Notes: a model not told the origin generated them from the letters alone. 64,000 bases of DNA from Microbacterium wangchenii (GCF_004564355.1 NZ_CP038266.1:744001-808000), one strand, 5' to 3'. Counted from the first letter of the stretch, positions 9,631 through 18,254 are shown. Program-made: numbers and translations.

Positions 9631-10826
9631 TCGGCCAGCAGCGCGCCCTGCTCGGGCCGCTCTGCCTCGGGCACGTGCTGCAGGTTGACGCGCACGCGGT
9701 ACCACAGCGAGCTCGAGCCGCGCATGCCGTCGACGAGCACATCGGCCGGATGCAGCATCCCCGCGACCTCCGGATGCTCCGCCTTCCACCGCTCCAGCAG
9801 CTCGAGCGCCTCGGGCTTGGTCTTCGTGCGGGCGATCTCGATGAGCGGCATCGTCGAGGCACGGCGGCCCGAGCCATCCGTTCCGCGCGGCGGCTTCTCC
9901 GCCGGCCCGAGCTCGTCGGCCAGGCGCAGGAGTCCATCGAGCGTGCCGGGGGCGTCGTCGATGCCGCGATGGGGGTCGCCGATGTCGGCGAAGCGCTCGA
10001 GCACCGTGGCCACGGTGAACTCCTCCGGGCGCCGGGTGCGGACCTCGTCCCACGCGAGCGGCGTCGACACCCGTGCATCCGGGAGTGGACGGATGGAGTA
10101 CGCCGATGCGACCGTGCGGTCCTTGGCGTTCTGGTTGAAGTCGACGAACACGCTCTCGCCTCGCTCCTCCTTCCACCATCGCGCGGTGGCCAGGCCCGGA
10201 GCGCGGTTCTCGACTTCGCGCGCAAGGGTCTCGGCCGCCAGGCGCACCTGGCGGAAGTCCCAGTGCGGCGCGATCCGGACGAGGATGTGGAGGCCGCGCG
10301 ATCCGCTGGTCTTCGGCCACCCCGTCAGGCCGTACTCCTCGAGCACGTCGCGCGCGATGAAGGCGACGTCGACGATCTGCGACCAGTCCACGCCCGGCAT
10401 GGGGTCGAGGTCCACGCGCAGTTCGTCGGGATGATCGAGGTCCTCGGCGCGCACGGGGTGCGGGTTCAGATCGAGGCACCCGAGGTTCGCGACCCACGCC
10501 AGGCCCGCCGCATCCCGCACCACCGTCTCCTCAGCCTCGGTGCCGCGGGCGTAGTGCAGCGTCGCGGTGCCGATGAAGCCGGGGTGGTTCTCGGGCACGC
10601 GCTTCTGGAAGAACGCCTCCTGGTCGATGCCCTTCACGAAGCGCTTGAGCACCATGGGCCGCCCGCCCGCGCCGCGCAGGGCGCCGTCGGCGACGGCGAG
10701 GTAGTAGCGGACGATGTCGAGCTTCGTCAGTCCCGGCCCCGGGAACACGACGCGGTCGGGGCTCGTGATGCGCACCTCGTGGCCATCCACCTCGAGGGTC
10801 TCGGCGGGCGTCTTCGACGGACTCAT
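9612..10826 (-). CDS. LigD-type polymerase domain protein (stand-alone)
   Basis: 404 residues corresponding to the primase-polymerase (PolDom) module of bacterial NHEJ ligase D, without ligase or phosphoesterase domains. Hallmarks: ITSPDRVVFPGPGLTKLDIV at the N terminus, the metal-binding RVDLDPMPG motif, the nucleotide-binding KTSGSRGLHI motif, and FVDFNQNAKDRTVASAYSIR. Stand-alone PolDom proteins can add rNTPs/dNTPs at breaks and act in end joining or other repair. No ku gene or ligase domain is nearby in the window. The end overlaps the tetR stop region tail-to-tail. Confidence 0.88.
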   Translation of the reverse strand: MSPSKTPAETLEVDGHEVRITSPDRVVFPGPGLTKLDIVRYYLAVADGALRGAGGRPMVLKRFVKGIDQEAFFQKRVPENHPGFIGTATLHYARGTEAEETVVRDAAGLAWVANLGCLDLNPHPVRAEDLDHPDELRVDLDPMPGVDWSQIVDVAFIARDVLEEYGLTGWPKTSGSRGLHILVRIAPHWDFRQVRLAAETLAREVENRAPGLATARWWKEERGESVFVDFNQNAKDRTVASAYSIRPLPDARVSTPLAWDEVRTRRPEEFTVATVLERFADIGDPHRGIDDAPGTLDGLLRLADELGPAEKPPRGTDGSGRRASTMPLIEIARTKTKPEALELLERWKAEHPEVAGMLHPADVLVDGMRGSSSLWYRVRVNLQHVPEAERPEQGALLADYDPWA

Positions 10827-10896
10827 GCCGCGAGGTTAGCCGCGCGGCGGATGCTCCGGCCAGGGGTTGCACCCGCCCGGGCCGCGGCGCGGAAGG

Positions 10897-11217
10897 TCAG
10901 GCGACGAGGACGAAGGCGCCCGGCGCGCCGACGGAGACGGATGCGGTGGCCCGCAGCTCGCCGGCGATCGTCGCGGTCAGTTCCACGAGCGTCAGGTCCA
11001 GGGCGCCGGCGATCGCGGCGATCATCTCGCTGGAGGGCTCCTTGAGTCCCCGCTCGACCTCGGAGAGGTACTGCGGGGAGACGCCGGCGCGGGCGGCGGT
11101 GTCGGCCAGACGCTCTCCGCGCGCGTGGCGGATGCGGCGGAGGAGGTCGCCGAGGGCCTCGCGCCACAGTGGCTCGGGGTCTCGCGGGGTGCGGGGGAGA
11201 GGGAGCAGCTCGGCCAT
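10897..11217 (-). CDS. XRE-family regulator, ClgR/PopR-like
   Basis: 106 residues. The HTH_3 domain occupies about residues 18-75: EALGDLLRRIRHARGERLAD, then TAARAGVSPQYLSEVERGLK and EPSSEMIAAIAGALDLTLVE. The YLSEVERGxKEPSSE motif is the hallmark of actinobacterial ClgR-type activators, which turn on clp protease genes and, in Streptomyces, the PopR regulator of clpP3-clpP4. An accessory clpP-like pair lies only 2.6 kb upstream, which makes it the obvious candidate target. Classical ClgR proteins end in a C-terminal degron often reading -AA; this one ends GAFVLVA, hydrophobic and possibly degradable by Clp. Confidence 0.75.
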   Translation of the reverse strand: MAELLPLPRTPRDPEPLWREALGDLLRRIRHARGERLADTAARAGVSPQYLSEVERGLKEPSSEMIAAIAGALDLTLVELTATIAGELRATASVSVGAPGAFVLVA

Positions 11218-11292
11218 GCCGTCAGGCTAGAGCGGGCTCCGTCGGCGTCGCCATCCATTCCGCCCACAGCAGAAGCACCCGTGCGGAAACGA

Positions 11293-11326
11293 CGTAGGGG
11301 GCCGCCCGGATGGGCGACCCCCTACG
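11293..11326 (-). terminator. Hairpin terminator of the YccA-like gene
   Basis: Arms CGTAGGGGGCCGCCC and GGGCGACCCCCTACG (one mismatch) with a 4-nt loop lie 13 bp past the stop of the minus-strand Bax-inhibitor gene. On that strand TCGTTT follows, a short T-tract. Confidence 0.75.
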
Positions 11327-11338
11327 GGAAGAGGTGGA

Positions 11339-12217
11339 TCAGTCGTTGCCGCGCAGGATCGCGAGGATGCGGAGGATCTCGACGTACAGCCACACGACGG
11401 TGACCATGATGCCGAAGGCCCCGACCCACGCGTACTTGCGGGGAGCGCCGGCACGCACGCCGCGCTGGATCTGGTCGAAGTCGAGCACCAGCGAGTAGGC
11501 GGCCATGACGACCACGAGCAGGCCGATGATGACGCCCAGCGGGATGCCCATGACCTCGATCGAGCGGAGGCCGAAGGCGCCGCCGGCGATCGGGACGTTG
11601 AAGAGCATCAGACCCACGTTGATGAGGCTGAACACGAGGTAGCCGACCATCGCGATGAGGAAGATCTTCGTCGCCTTGGCCGACGCGCGGATCTTGCCGC
11701 TGGCGAACAGGGCGAGCGTCACACCCACGACCGAGAGGGTCGCAAGGGTCGCCTGGAAGACGATGCCCGGGTAGATGAACTCGAAGAAGGCCGAGATGCC
11801 ACCGACGAACAGACCCTCGAACGCCGCGTACGCGACGATGAGCGGCACCGACGGCTGCTTCTTGAAGATGTTGACCATCGCGAGCACGAAACCGCCGAGC
11901 GCGCCGATCAGCCACGGGGCGATCGAGGGGTTCGGGTTGGTGGGCGTGACGCCGGCCATCGTCCACAGCCAGCCGACGACGGCGGTGACCACGAGCACGC
12001 CGAACAGGGCGAGGGTCTTGTGGACGGTGTCCTCCACCGTCATGCGACCGGTCTCGCGCGCGCCGGCGGGCGGCGAGGCGTACATGCCGTCCAGCTGCGC
12101 GGCTTCGGCGGCCGGCGGCGGCGCGTACTGCGTCGCGGCAGGGCCGCCGGGGTACGTCGAAGCGCCGCGGGAGTCCTGGAACGCCGGGTTGTTGAAGGCC
12201 GGGTTGTTGAGGGCCAC
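11339..12217 (-). CDS. Bax inhibitor-1/YccA family membrane protein
   Basis: 292 residues. A soluble N-terminal tail rich in Asn/Pro/Ala (MALNNPAFNNPAFQDSRGAS; the NNPAF unit is repeated) precedes seven predicted membrane helices beginning about residue 78. The BI-1 family features include the acidic C-terminal membrane segment with LDFDQIQRGVRAGAP. Bacterial members are proposed pH-sensitive calcium-leak channels. The long tail with NNPAF repeats is common in actinobacterial homologues. A strong hairpin follows the gene; it is divergently oriented to the glycerophosphodiesterase gene across 154 bp. Confidence 0.9.
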   Translation of the reverse strand: MALNNPAFNNPAFQDSRGASTYPGGPAATQYAPPPAAEAAQLDGMYASPPAGARETGRMTVEDTVHKTLALFGVLVVTAVVGWLWTMAGVTPTNPNPSIAPWLIGALGGFVLAMVNIFKKQPSVPLIVAYAAFEGLFVGGISAFFEFIYPGIVFQATLATLSVVGVTLALFASGKIRASAKATKIFLIAMVGYLVFSLINVGLMLFNVPIAGGAFGLRSIEVMGIPLGVIIGLLVVVMAAYSLVLDFDQIQRGVRAGAPRKYAWVGAFGIMVTVVWLYVEILRILAILRGND

Positions 12218-12359
12218 TTGCTCTCACACTCCAAAGAATCTTCGGGATCACAGCACTGTGCTGTGGATCAACGATAGCCGACGGCGTGTCGGCTCCGGCA
12301 GTGGTGCGCTGAGGGTTCGCTATGAGCGCGACATGAGGTCCCTCAGGCGGCCCCGCGCG

Positions 12360-12365
12360 TAGCCT
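12360..12365 (+). promoter_or_regulatory. Probable -10 box (TAGCCT) for leaderless GDPD mRNA
   Basis: TAGCCT ends 6 nt before the GTG start at 12372. A GGAG lies between, but too close to act as a Shine-Dalgarno sequence. Confidence 0.45.
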
Positions 12366-12371
12366 GGAGGC

Positions 12372-13379
12372 GTGACCCGGTCCTCCCCGCTCGTGATCGG
12401 TCACCGCGGTGCGCCGGGATATCGCCCCGAGCACAGCCGCTCCTCGTACGACCTCGCGCTGGCGATGGGGGCGGATGCGGTCGAGCCCGACATCGTCGTC
12501 TCCCGCGACGGCGTGCTGGTGGTGCGGCACGAGAACGAGATCGGCTCGACGACGGATGTGGCGCAGCATCCGGAGTTCGCCTCGCGCCGTACGACCAAGA
12601 CGATCGACGGCGAGCGCCTGACGGGGTGGTTCACCGAGGACTTCACATGGGAGGAGCTGGCGACGCTCCGCTGCCGCGAGCGCCTGCCGAAGATCCGGCC
12701 GGCCAGCGCGTCCTTCGACGGGACGCAGCCGGTCCTTCGCCTGCGCGACGTGCTCGATCTCGTGCGCGCGGCCTCCCTCGAGCAGGGCCGGGAGATCGGC
12801 GTCGTGCTGGAGATCAAGCACGCGACCTACTTCGAGACGCTCGGTTTCGACGTCGTGGGCCTCATCGCGGCGGAACTGGATGCGGCGGGCTGGTCGCGCG
12901 GCGAACTGCCGATCGTGTTCGAGGCCTTCGAATCCACCGTGCTCACGCGGCTCCGGGAGCGTGGCCTGCCCGGAACCTACGTATACCTCCTGGAGGCGGC
13001 CGGAAGCCCGTACGACCTCATCGCGCAGCACGGCACGGCAGCGCCCACCTACGCGGCTCAGGCGGCGCCGGCGGGCCTCGACGAACTGATCGGGCGCGTG
13101 GACGGGATCAGCGTGGACAAGAGCATGATCCTCGCCCCTCGCCGGCGCCCCCATGCGCCCGGCGGCGGCGTCGTCGGCGACGCGAAGGACCGCGGTCTGC
13201 TGGTGTACACGTGGACGTGCCGGCCCGAGAACGCGTTCCTCCTCCCGCAGTTCCGGCGGCGCGGCGGTGCGGCCGCGTTCGGGGACTACGAGGCGGAGTG
13301 GGCGCTCATCCGCGACTCCGGCGTCGACGGCGCGTTCGTTGACCACCCCGACCTCGGGCGGCGATTCTTCGACACGTGA
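12372..13379 (+). CDS. Glycerophosphodiester phosphodiesterase
   Basis: 335 residues. The GDPD catalytic signature is at the N terminus: IGHRGAPGYRPEHSRSSYDL (first catalytic His), AVEPDIVVSRDGVLVVRHE (metal-binding Glu/Asp and second His). The family-specific insertion follows (TTKTIDGERLTGWFTEDFTW), then VLEIKHATYFE and a C-terminal VYTWTCRPENAFLLPQF strand. It hydrolyses glycerophosphodiesters to glycerol-3-phosphate and an alcohol. No signal peptide is visible, so it is probably cytoplasmic. The start is a GTG with a -10 box 6 nt upstream. It partly overlaps only the longer, rejected start of the ABC gene downstream. Confidence 0.92.
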   Translation: MTRSSPLVIGHRGAPGYRPEHSRSSYDLALAMGADAVEPDIVVSRDGVLVVRHENEIGSTTDVAQHPEFASRRTTKTIDGERLTGWFTEDFTWEELATLRCRERLPKIRPASASFDGTQPVLRLRDVLDLVRAASLEQGREIGVVLEIKHATYFETLGFDVVGLIAAELDAAGWSRGELPIVFEAFESTVLTRLRERGLPGTYVYLLEAAGSPYDLIAQHGTAAPTYAAQAAPAGLDELIGRVDGISVDKSMILAPRRRPHAPGGGVVGDAKDRGLLVYTWTCRPENAFLLPQFRRRGGAAAFGDYEAEWALIRDSGVDGAFVDHPDLGRRFFDT

Positions 13380-13414
13380 GCGCGGTGCGCGCGTCGTCGG
13401 CCGCGCGTGCCCCC

Positions 13415-13420
13415 TATGCT
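13415..13420 (+). promoter_or_regulatory. Probable -10 box (TATGCT) for the ABC exporter operon
   Basis: TATGCT ends 6 nt before ATG 13427, again the leaderless spacing. It supports the shorter start of the ATPase gene. Confidence 0.5.
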
Positions 13421-13426
13421 GTGCCC

Positions 13427-14386
13427 ATGTCAGCGTCCGGGGGGATCGCCGTCGACAACGTCCGGCGGTCGTTCGGCCGCGTCGAGGCGGTGCGCGATGT
13501 CACGCTCCGTGCGGAGCCGGGCCGCGTCACGGGGCTGGTCGGACCCAACGGCTCGGGCAAGACCACGCTGCTGCTCCTGCTCGCCTCCCTCCTGGCCCCC
13601 GACGCCGGCAGCATCCGCCTCGACGGCGTGGACCCGGTGACCGAACCGGCGCGGGCCCGCGCACTCCTGGGGTGGATGCCCGACACGCTCGGCGCGTGGC
13701 CGACCCTGACCGTCCGGGAGACGCTCGTGGTCACCGGCCGCCTGTACGACCTGCCGAGCACGGCCGCCCAGGAGCGGGCCGAGGTGCTGCTGGGCGACGT
13801 CGGCCTCGAGCACCTCGCCGATTCGCCGGCCCGGGTGCTCTCGCGCGGACAGAAGCAGCGCCTCGCCCTCGCGCGCGCCCTCGTCCACGACCCGCGCATC
13901 CTGCTGCTGGACGAACCCGCATCGGGCCTGGATCCGCAGGCGCGCATCGAACTGCGCCTGCTCCTGCGCCGCCTGGCCGCGGACGGCCGGACGATCCTGC
14001 TCTCCAGCCACGTGCTGTCGGAGCTGGAGGAAGTCGTCGATGATGCGGTGTTCCTCGTCGAGGGCCGGACGGTGGCCGCGGACCGGGTGGCGCAGGCCGC
14101 CGGGCGCGGCCGGGCATGGCGCATCCGGCTCCTTCCGCCGGCGGATGCTGCGCCGGAGTCCCCGCCCGATGCCGACGACCGCGCGCGCGTGGCGGCGGCG
14201 CTCGGGCGCGCGCCCGAAGACCTCTCGGTCGACCGGCGCGACGTGCTGGCCCCGTTCGCCTCCGACACCGAGGCGGCTCGGGCACTGCAGGCCCTCATCG
14301 GCGCGGGGTTGGACGTCACCGAGTTCGCGCCGGCCACCGGCGACCTGGAGCATACGTTCCTCGACCTGCGGGGAGGCGCCGAATGA
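13427..14386 (+). CDS. ABC transporter ATP-binding protein
   Basis: 319 residues. ATP-binding cassette with Walker A GLVGPNGSGKTTLLLLLASL (about residues 38-57), Q-loop region, signature VLSRGQKQRLALARAL (SRGQK in place of LSGGQ), Walker B RILLLDEPASGLDP and H-loop ILLSSHVLSEL. The first glycine of the signature is replaced by Arg, a variant seen in ABC-2 type ATPases. It is translationally coupled (ATGA overlap) with the permease downstream, forming an ABC-2-like exporter. The upstream in-frame start at 13376 would add 17 residues and overlaps the GDPD stop; the -10 box favours 13427. Confidence 0.92.
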   Translation: MSASGGIAVDNVRRSFGRVEAVRDVTLRAEPGRVTGLVGPNGSGKTTLLLLLASLLAPDAGSIRLDGVDPVTEPARARALLGWMPDTLGAWPTLTVRETLVVTGRLYDLPSTAAQERAEVLLGDVGLEHLADSPARVLSRGQKQRLALARALVHDPRILLLDEPASGLDPQARIELRLLLRRLAADGRTILLSSHVLSELEEVVDDAVFLVEGRTVAADRVAQAAGRGRAWRIRLLPPADAAPESPPDADDRARVAAALGRAPEDLSVDRRDVLAPFASDTEAARALQALIGAGLDVTEFAPATGDLEHTFLDLRGGAE

Positions 14387-15465
14387 ACCTGTCGCGGCTG
14401 GGCGCCCTCATCCGCCTCGAGCTGACGCAGCGCCTCCGCTCGGTCGCGTGGTACGTGCTCCTGGGCGTGTTCGCGCTCATCCTGCTGATCGTGACGGGCC
14501 TGGCCGTCGCGGCCGCCGCGCTGACGGCCGGCAGCGGCGGATGGCTCTTCTCGCTGCAGATCTTCCTCGTGCTGCTGCTGGTCCTGCTGGTCTCGCCCAC
14601 CCTCAGCGGCAACAGCGTCAACGGGGACCGGGATGCCGCGACGCTCGCGCCGATGCAGGTGACCCTCGCCACGACGGGGGAGATCGTGCTGGGGAAGTTC
14701 CTGGCGGCGTGGATCGCTGGGCTGGCGTTCCTCGCCGTGGCCCTGCCGTTCCTCGTCGTCGCCACCCTCGCCGGCGATATGGAGCCGGCGACCATCGGTA
14801 CGTCCCTGGCGATCCTCGTCCTGGAAGTGGGTGTCGTGGCGGGCATCGGCGTGGGGCTGAGCGCGGTCATCGCCCGCCCGCTGTTCTCGGTCGCCACCAC
14901 CTACCTCGTGGTCGCGGCCCTCACGGTGGGCACGCTCATCGCGTTCGGCCTGGGCGCGGTCACCTCCTCCGTGGAGGTGACCGTGACGGAGCGCTACTAC
15001 GCCGACGCCGGCCCGCCGTGCGGGCCGGGAGAGGACCCGCAGGAGTACGGCTGCGTGGAGGAGCCGCTCAGCGGATGCTCCTCATGGCAGTCCTACACGC
15101 GCGAAGTGCCGCGCACCGACCACGTGTGGTGGATCCTCGCGGCGAACCCCTTCGTCGTGCTGGCGGATGCGACGCCGACCAACCTGTCACCGGACGGGTA
15201 CCCGCAGGACCTGTTCGGCCAGATCTCCTGGGCCGTGCGCTCGGCCCAGATCGCCCCGGAGACCGACGTGCGCACCGATTACTGCGATACGGCGATGTGG
15301 CAGCAGGGCGGGCCGCTGCCCAGCGAGCAGATGGCGGGCACGGCGCCGAGCTGGTTCGTGGGGCTCGCCGTCCAGCTCGCGATCACCGCGGGTCTCCTCG
15401 CGTGGGGCTGGCAGCGGACGCGAACGCCGGCGCGCACGCTGCCACCGGGCACGCGCATCGCCTGA
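14383..15465 (+). CDS. ABC-2-type exporter permease
   Basis: 360 residues with about six hydrophobic segments: residues 23-48, 57-77, 108-130, 139-160, 168-190 and 333-350. Between helices 5 and 6 is a roughly 130-residue extracytoplasmic loop with several Cys (GPPCGPGEDPQEYGC, PLSGCSSWQ, TDYCDTAMW), likely disulfide-bonded. The ATG overlaps the ATPase stop by 4 nt. It would export an unknown substrate with the adjoining ATPase. The large Cys-containing loop is unusual for ABC-2 permeases and might be a substrate or receptor-binding module. Confidence 0.85.
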   Translation: MNLSRLGALIRLELTQRLRSVAWYVLLGVFALILLIVTGLAVAAAALTAGSGGWLFSLQIFLVLLLVLLVSPTLSGNSVNGDRDAATLAPMQVTLATTGEIVLGKFLAAWIAGLAFLAVALPFLVVATLAGDMEPATIGTSLAILVLEVGVVAGIGVGLSAVIARPLFSVATTYLVVAALTVGTLIAFGLGAVTSSVEVTVTERYYADAGPPCGPGEDPQEYGCVEEPLSGCSSWQSYTREVPRTDHVWWILAANPFVVLADATPTNLSPDGYPQDLFGQISWAVRSAQIAPETDVRTDYCDTAMWQQGGPLPSEQMAGTAPSWFVGLAVQLAITAGLLAWGWQRTRTPARTLPPGTRIA

Positions 15466-15476
15466 GGGCGGCGGCG

Positions 15477-15779
15477 TCAGCTCCGCCCGGCCTCCGCGCG
15501 CGACCACAGCCGCGACGAACGGCTCGTGACGGCGCGGGTGGCGGCATCCAGGGCGTCCTGGATGCGCGGGAAGCGCGACGGCAGCCCCTTGCCCTGCAGC
15601 CACAGCACGTCGATGTGGTCGAGGCCGCGTTCGCGCACGCACGCGACGAGCCGGCGTGCGTCGTTCTCGGGGTAGTGGGTGTCGTGGATGAGCCAGTCCT
15701 CGGCGCCGATCGGGACCAGCACGACTCGACCCTCCGAAGCGCCGTGGGCCGGGGCGCTGCAGTTGTCTGCGATCGTCAT
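15477..15779 (-). CDS. Small conserved hypothetical protein
   Basis: 100 residues from the ATG preceded by AGAAAGGAC on the minus strand, a good ribosome site. No family recognised. The visible core is VVLVPIGAEDWLIHDTHYPE then DARRLVACVRERGLDHIDVL and QGKGLPSRFPRIQDALDAA, alpha/beta in character. The protein is soluble and has no signal peptide. It converges with the ABC permease gene (11 bp gap), which suggests a single-gene unit. Confidence 0.65.
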   Translation of the reverse strand: MTIADNCSAPAHGASEGRVVLVPIGAEDWLIHDTHYPENDARRLVACVRERGLDHIDVLWLQGKGLPSRFPRIQDALDAATRAVTSRSSRLWSRAEAGRS

Positions 15780-15868
15780 CGAACAGTCCTTTCTGGGTGT
15801 GATGTCACCGTACGATCGGCCTCCGACACTCCTGAGGGGCTTGACAGCGCGGGAGAAGTCGGACTCCG

Positions 15869-17320
15869 TCACCGCGGCGACAGGTCCGGCATCGCACGGG
15901 TGCCGAACTCGTGGCGCAGGGCGCTGAGGGCCGCTCGCCAGCCCGCGAGCCCGTGCACGCCGGGCCCGGGACTGGTCGACGCCGAGCACAGGTACACCCC
16001 GCGGGCGGGCGTGCGCCACGGATCGGGGGAGAGGGTCGGGCGCCGCAGCAGCTGCCACATGGTGGGCGCCCCCGCGGCGATGTCACCGCCGGGATAGTTG
16101 GGGTTGGCCGCCGCCACCTCCACCGCGGTGCGCGAATGGCTGGCGAGGATGGTGTCGCGGAAGCCGGGTGCGAAGCGCTCGATCTGACCGATCACCGCCT
16201 CCTCGCGGTCGGCGTCGCTCCCGGCCGGCACGTGCGTGTAGGTCCACAGCGTGTGGGCGCCGGCGGGTGCCCGCGTCTCATCGAACACCGACGGCTGGGA
16301 GACGAGCACGTACGGCCGGTCGCTCAGCCGCCCGCGACTGACGAGGTTCTCCGCTGTCGCCATCTCGGCGCGGGTGCCCCCGACGTGCACGGTCCCGGCG
16401 GTGCGGACGGCCGGGTCGGCCCACGGCACGGGCTCCGACAGCGCGAAGTCCACCTTCGCGACGGCTCCGCCGAAGCGGAACGACGCCAGCGCAGCGCGAT
16501 AGCGCCCCGGCAGCCTGTCGCCCCCGATGCGGAGCAGTGCGTCGGGGGTGACGTCCAGGATCACGGCGCGTGCCGGCGGGAGCTCGGCGAGCGAGCGCAC
16601 CTCGTGGCCGGTCACGATCTCGCCGCCGAAGGCACGCAGGTCCGCTGCGAGCGCATCGACGATCGCCTGGCTGCCGCCCACCGGGATCGGCCACCCGAGG
16701 GCGTGCCCGTAGGTGGCCAGCACCATCCCCGCCGCTGCGGCGGCCAGGCTGGGCTGCGACAGGATCGTGTGCGCGGCGACGCCGGTGATGAGCGCGGGCG
16801 CGGCGTCCTCGGCGAAGCGCGCGTTCCACGCGGGCGTGCCCTGCTCGAGCGCGCGGAGGCCGAGGACGATGGCAGCCAGCGGATGCCGCGGCACGCGCAG
16901 CAGCGCCCCGCCGGTGAAGTCCGCGACCTCGCTCGCGCGTTCGGCGAGCGGGCGCATGAGGCGCACATAGGCGTCGCCGTCGCGGCCGAGGGTCTGCGCG
17001 GTGCGTTCGAGGTCGCGGTAGGCCACCGCCGCCGTGCCGCCGTCCAGCGGCTGCGCGTACGAGGCGTCGGGCACGACGAAGTCCACGCGGCGGGTCAGCC
17101 CGAACTCGCGGAAGAAGCGCGACTCGAAGGCCAGCGGATGCACCGCCGAGCAGATGTCGTGGACGAACCCCGGCAGGGTCAACTCCGCCGACGCGGAGCC
17201 CCCACCGATGTGATCGGCCCGCTCGTAGACGCGCACCGACAGCCCCGCGCGGGCGAGCGTCACGGCGGCGGCGAGCCCGTTGGGGCCGGAGCCGACGACG
17301 ACCGCGTCGAGGGCGGTCAT
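15869..17320 (-). CDS. Phytoene desaturase-like FAD-dependent oxidoreductase
   Basis: 483 residues. The N-terminal dinucleotide-binding motif is VVVGSGPNGLAAAVTLARAG followed by YERADHIGGG, and the C-terminal FAD motif region is GVYLCSASTSPGPGVHGLAG, both typical of the CrtI/NAD(P)-FAD family. These flavoenzymes desaturate or isomerise carotenoids and related polyenes. No crtB, crtE or other carotenoid gene is adjacent; the partner is an SRPBCC protein whose stop overlaps this ATG by 4 nt, so the physiological substrate is open. The longer upstream reading frame overlaps that SRPBCC gene and is rejected. Confidence 0.88.
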   Translation of the reverse strand: MTALDAVVVGSGPNGLAAAVTLARAGLSVRVYERADHIGGGSASAELTLPGFVHDICSAVHPLAFESRFFREFGLTRRVDFVVPDASYAQPLDGGTAAVAYRDLERTAQTLGRDGDAYVRLMRPLAERASEVADFTGGALLRVPRHPLAAIVLGLRALEQGTPAWNARFAEDAAPALITGVAAHTILSQPSLAAAAAGMVLATYGHALGWPIPVGGSQAIVDALAADLRAFGGEIVTGHEVRSLAELPPARAVILDVTPDALLRIGGDRLPGRYRAALASFRFGGAVAKVDFALSEPVPWADPAVRTAGTVHVGGTRAEMATAENLVSRGRLSDRPYVLVSQPSVFDETRAPAGAHTLWTYTHVPAGSDADREEAVIGQIERFAPGFRDTILASHSRTAVEVAAANPNYPGGDIAAGAPTMWQLLRRPTLSPDPWRTPARGVYLCSASTSPGPGVHGLAGWRAALSALRHEFGTRAMPDLSPR

Positions 17321-17817
17321 CGCGCGTCGGAGTCCTCGCGCGTGGACGAGTCCTCCTCGTGGGCGGTGGTGTCCGCGGTCCGCTCCGCCATCCCCTCGGC
17401 CAGGTAGGCCAGCCGGTGCAGCGTCTCGTGATTGCGCAGCTGCAGAGGCACGTCGAGGATCGGTGCGGGGATGAGCGCGCCCGGACCGGCCACCGCCTCC
17501 TCCTGGATGCGCACGAGCGCGCCGTCGGGGTGCGGCTTCACGTGGATCGTCACGCGGGCTTCGCCGATCGGCCATCCGCGGGCCTTGAGCACGAACCGGC
17601 GCGGCGGGTCGTAGTCGAGCACCTCGGTGGCGTCGTCCAGCAGCATCGGCCACGTGCCGAAGGAGTGATGCAGGCGGCTGCCCTTGTGCGGCCAGTCTTC
17701 GCCGACCTCACGCATGCGCGAGGCTCCCACGACCCATGCGGGGAAGAGCCAGCCGTCTTCGAGCACCCGGAAGACGTCCTCCGGGCTGCAGCGCAGTACT
17801 CGTGTGTTCCGAGACAT
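17317..17817 (-). CDS. SRPBCC family protein
   Basis: 166 residues. The START/Bet v 1-like fold is indicated by RVLRCSPEDVFRVLEDGWLF near the N terminus, the central VLDYDPPRRFVLKARGWPIG strand pair and HPDGALVRIQEEAVAGPGAL. Such proteins bind hydrophobic ligands or act as cyclases/ligand carriers. The last 20 residues are Glu/Asp/Thr-rich. It overlaps the desaturase-like gene by 4 nt, so it may bind or present the same hydrophobic substrate. Confidence 0.85.
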   Translation of the reverse strand: MSRNTRVLRCSPEDVFRVLEDGWLFPAWVVGASRMREVGEDWPHKGSRLHHSFGTWPMLLDDATEVLDYDPPRRFVLKARGWPIGEARVTIHVKPHPDGALVRIQEEAVAGPGALIPAPILDVPLQLRNHETLHRLAYLAEGMAERTADTTAHEEDSSTREDSDAR

Positions 17818-17896
17818 CCGTCCCCCTTCTCCGTGTCGTCACGCTATCCGGACCCGCCGAACCGGCGGAGAGGGTTGCGCTGGGCGGGAGAGGGTG

Positions 17897-18217
17897 TCAG
17901 CCGCCCTCGGGAACGGGAGAGGACAGGGATGCGTCGGACAGGTCGAGCACGAGTCCCGCGGCCGTGGCCGCCTCGTTCGCGAAGCGCTGCAGAAGCGCGC
18001 TGTCGAGCATCTCGGGCTCGGGTGAGGCGAACACGAACCGCAGCTCGATGGCGGGGTGGAGCCAGATCGTGGAGCGCCCCTGCTCGGGGTGGCGCCACGA
18101 CACGGTGAAGCTCTCCCCCCGGCGCAACTTCGTCGCGATGACGACCTTGACGTGCGCGAGCAGGCGGTCGGACATGTCGATGGGCTCGAATGAGCCGCCG
18201 TAGTACAGATGGCCCAT
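17897..18217 (-). CDS. DUF7882 family protein
   Basis: 106 residues from the ATG with GAAGGAG upstream; the frame continues upstream without a sensible start. The N terminus MGHLYYGGSFEPIDMSDRLL and AHVKVVIATKLRRGESFTVS are hallmarks of a small protein family abundant in Microbacteriaceae, often mis-annotated as ATP-dependent DNA ligase. Function unknown. It is divergently transcribed from a MarR regulator across a strikingly AT-rich palindromic region and is therefore its likely target. Confidence 0.8.
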   Translation of the reverse strand: MGHLYYGGSFEPIDMSDRLLAHVKVVIATKLRRGESFTVSWRHPEQGRSTIWLHPAIELRFVFASPEPEMLDSALLQRFANEAATAAGLVLDLSDASLSSPVPEGG

Positions 18218-18254
18218 TGCGAGCTCCTTCGGTTGTTCCCCACCCATCAGTGTA

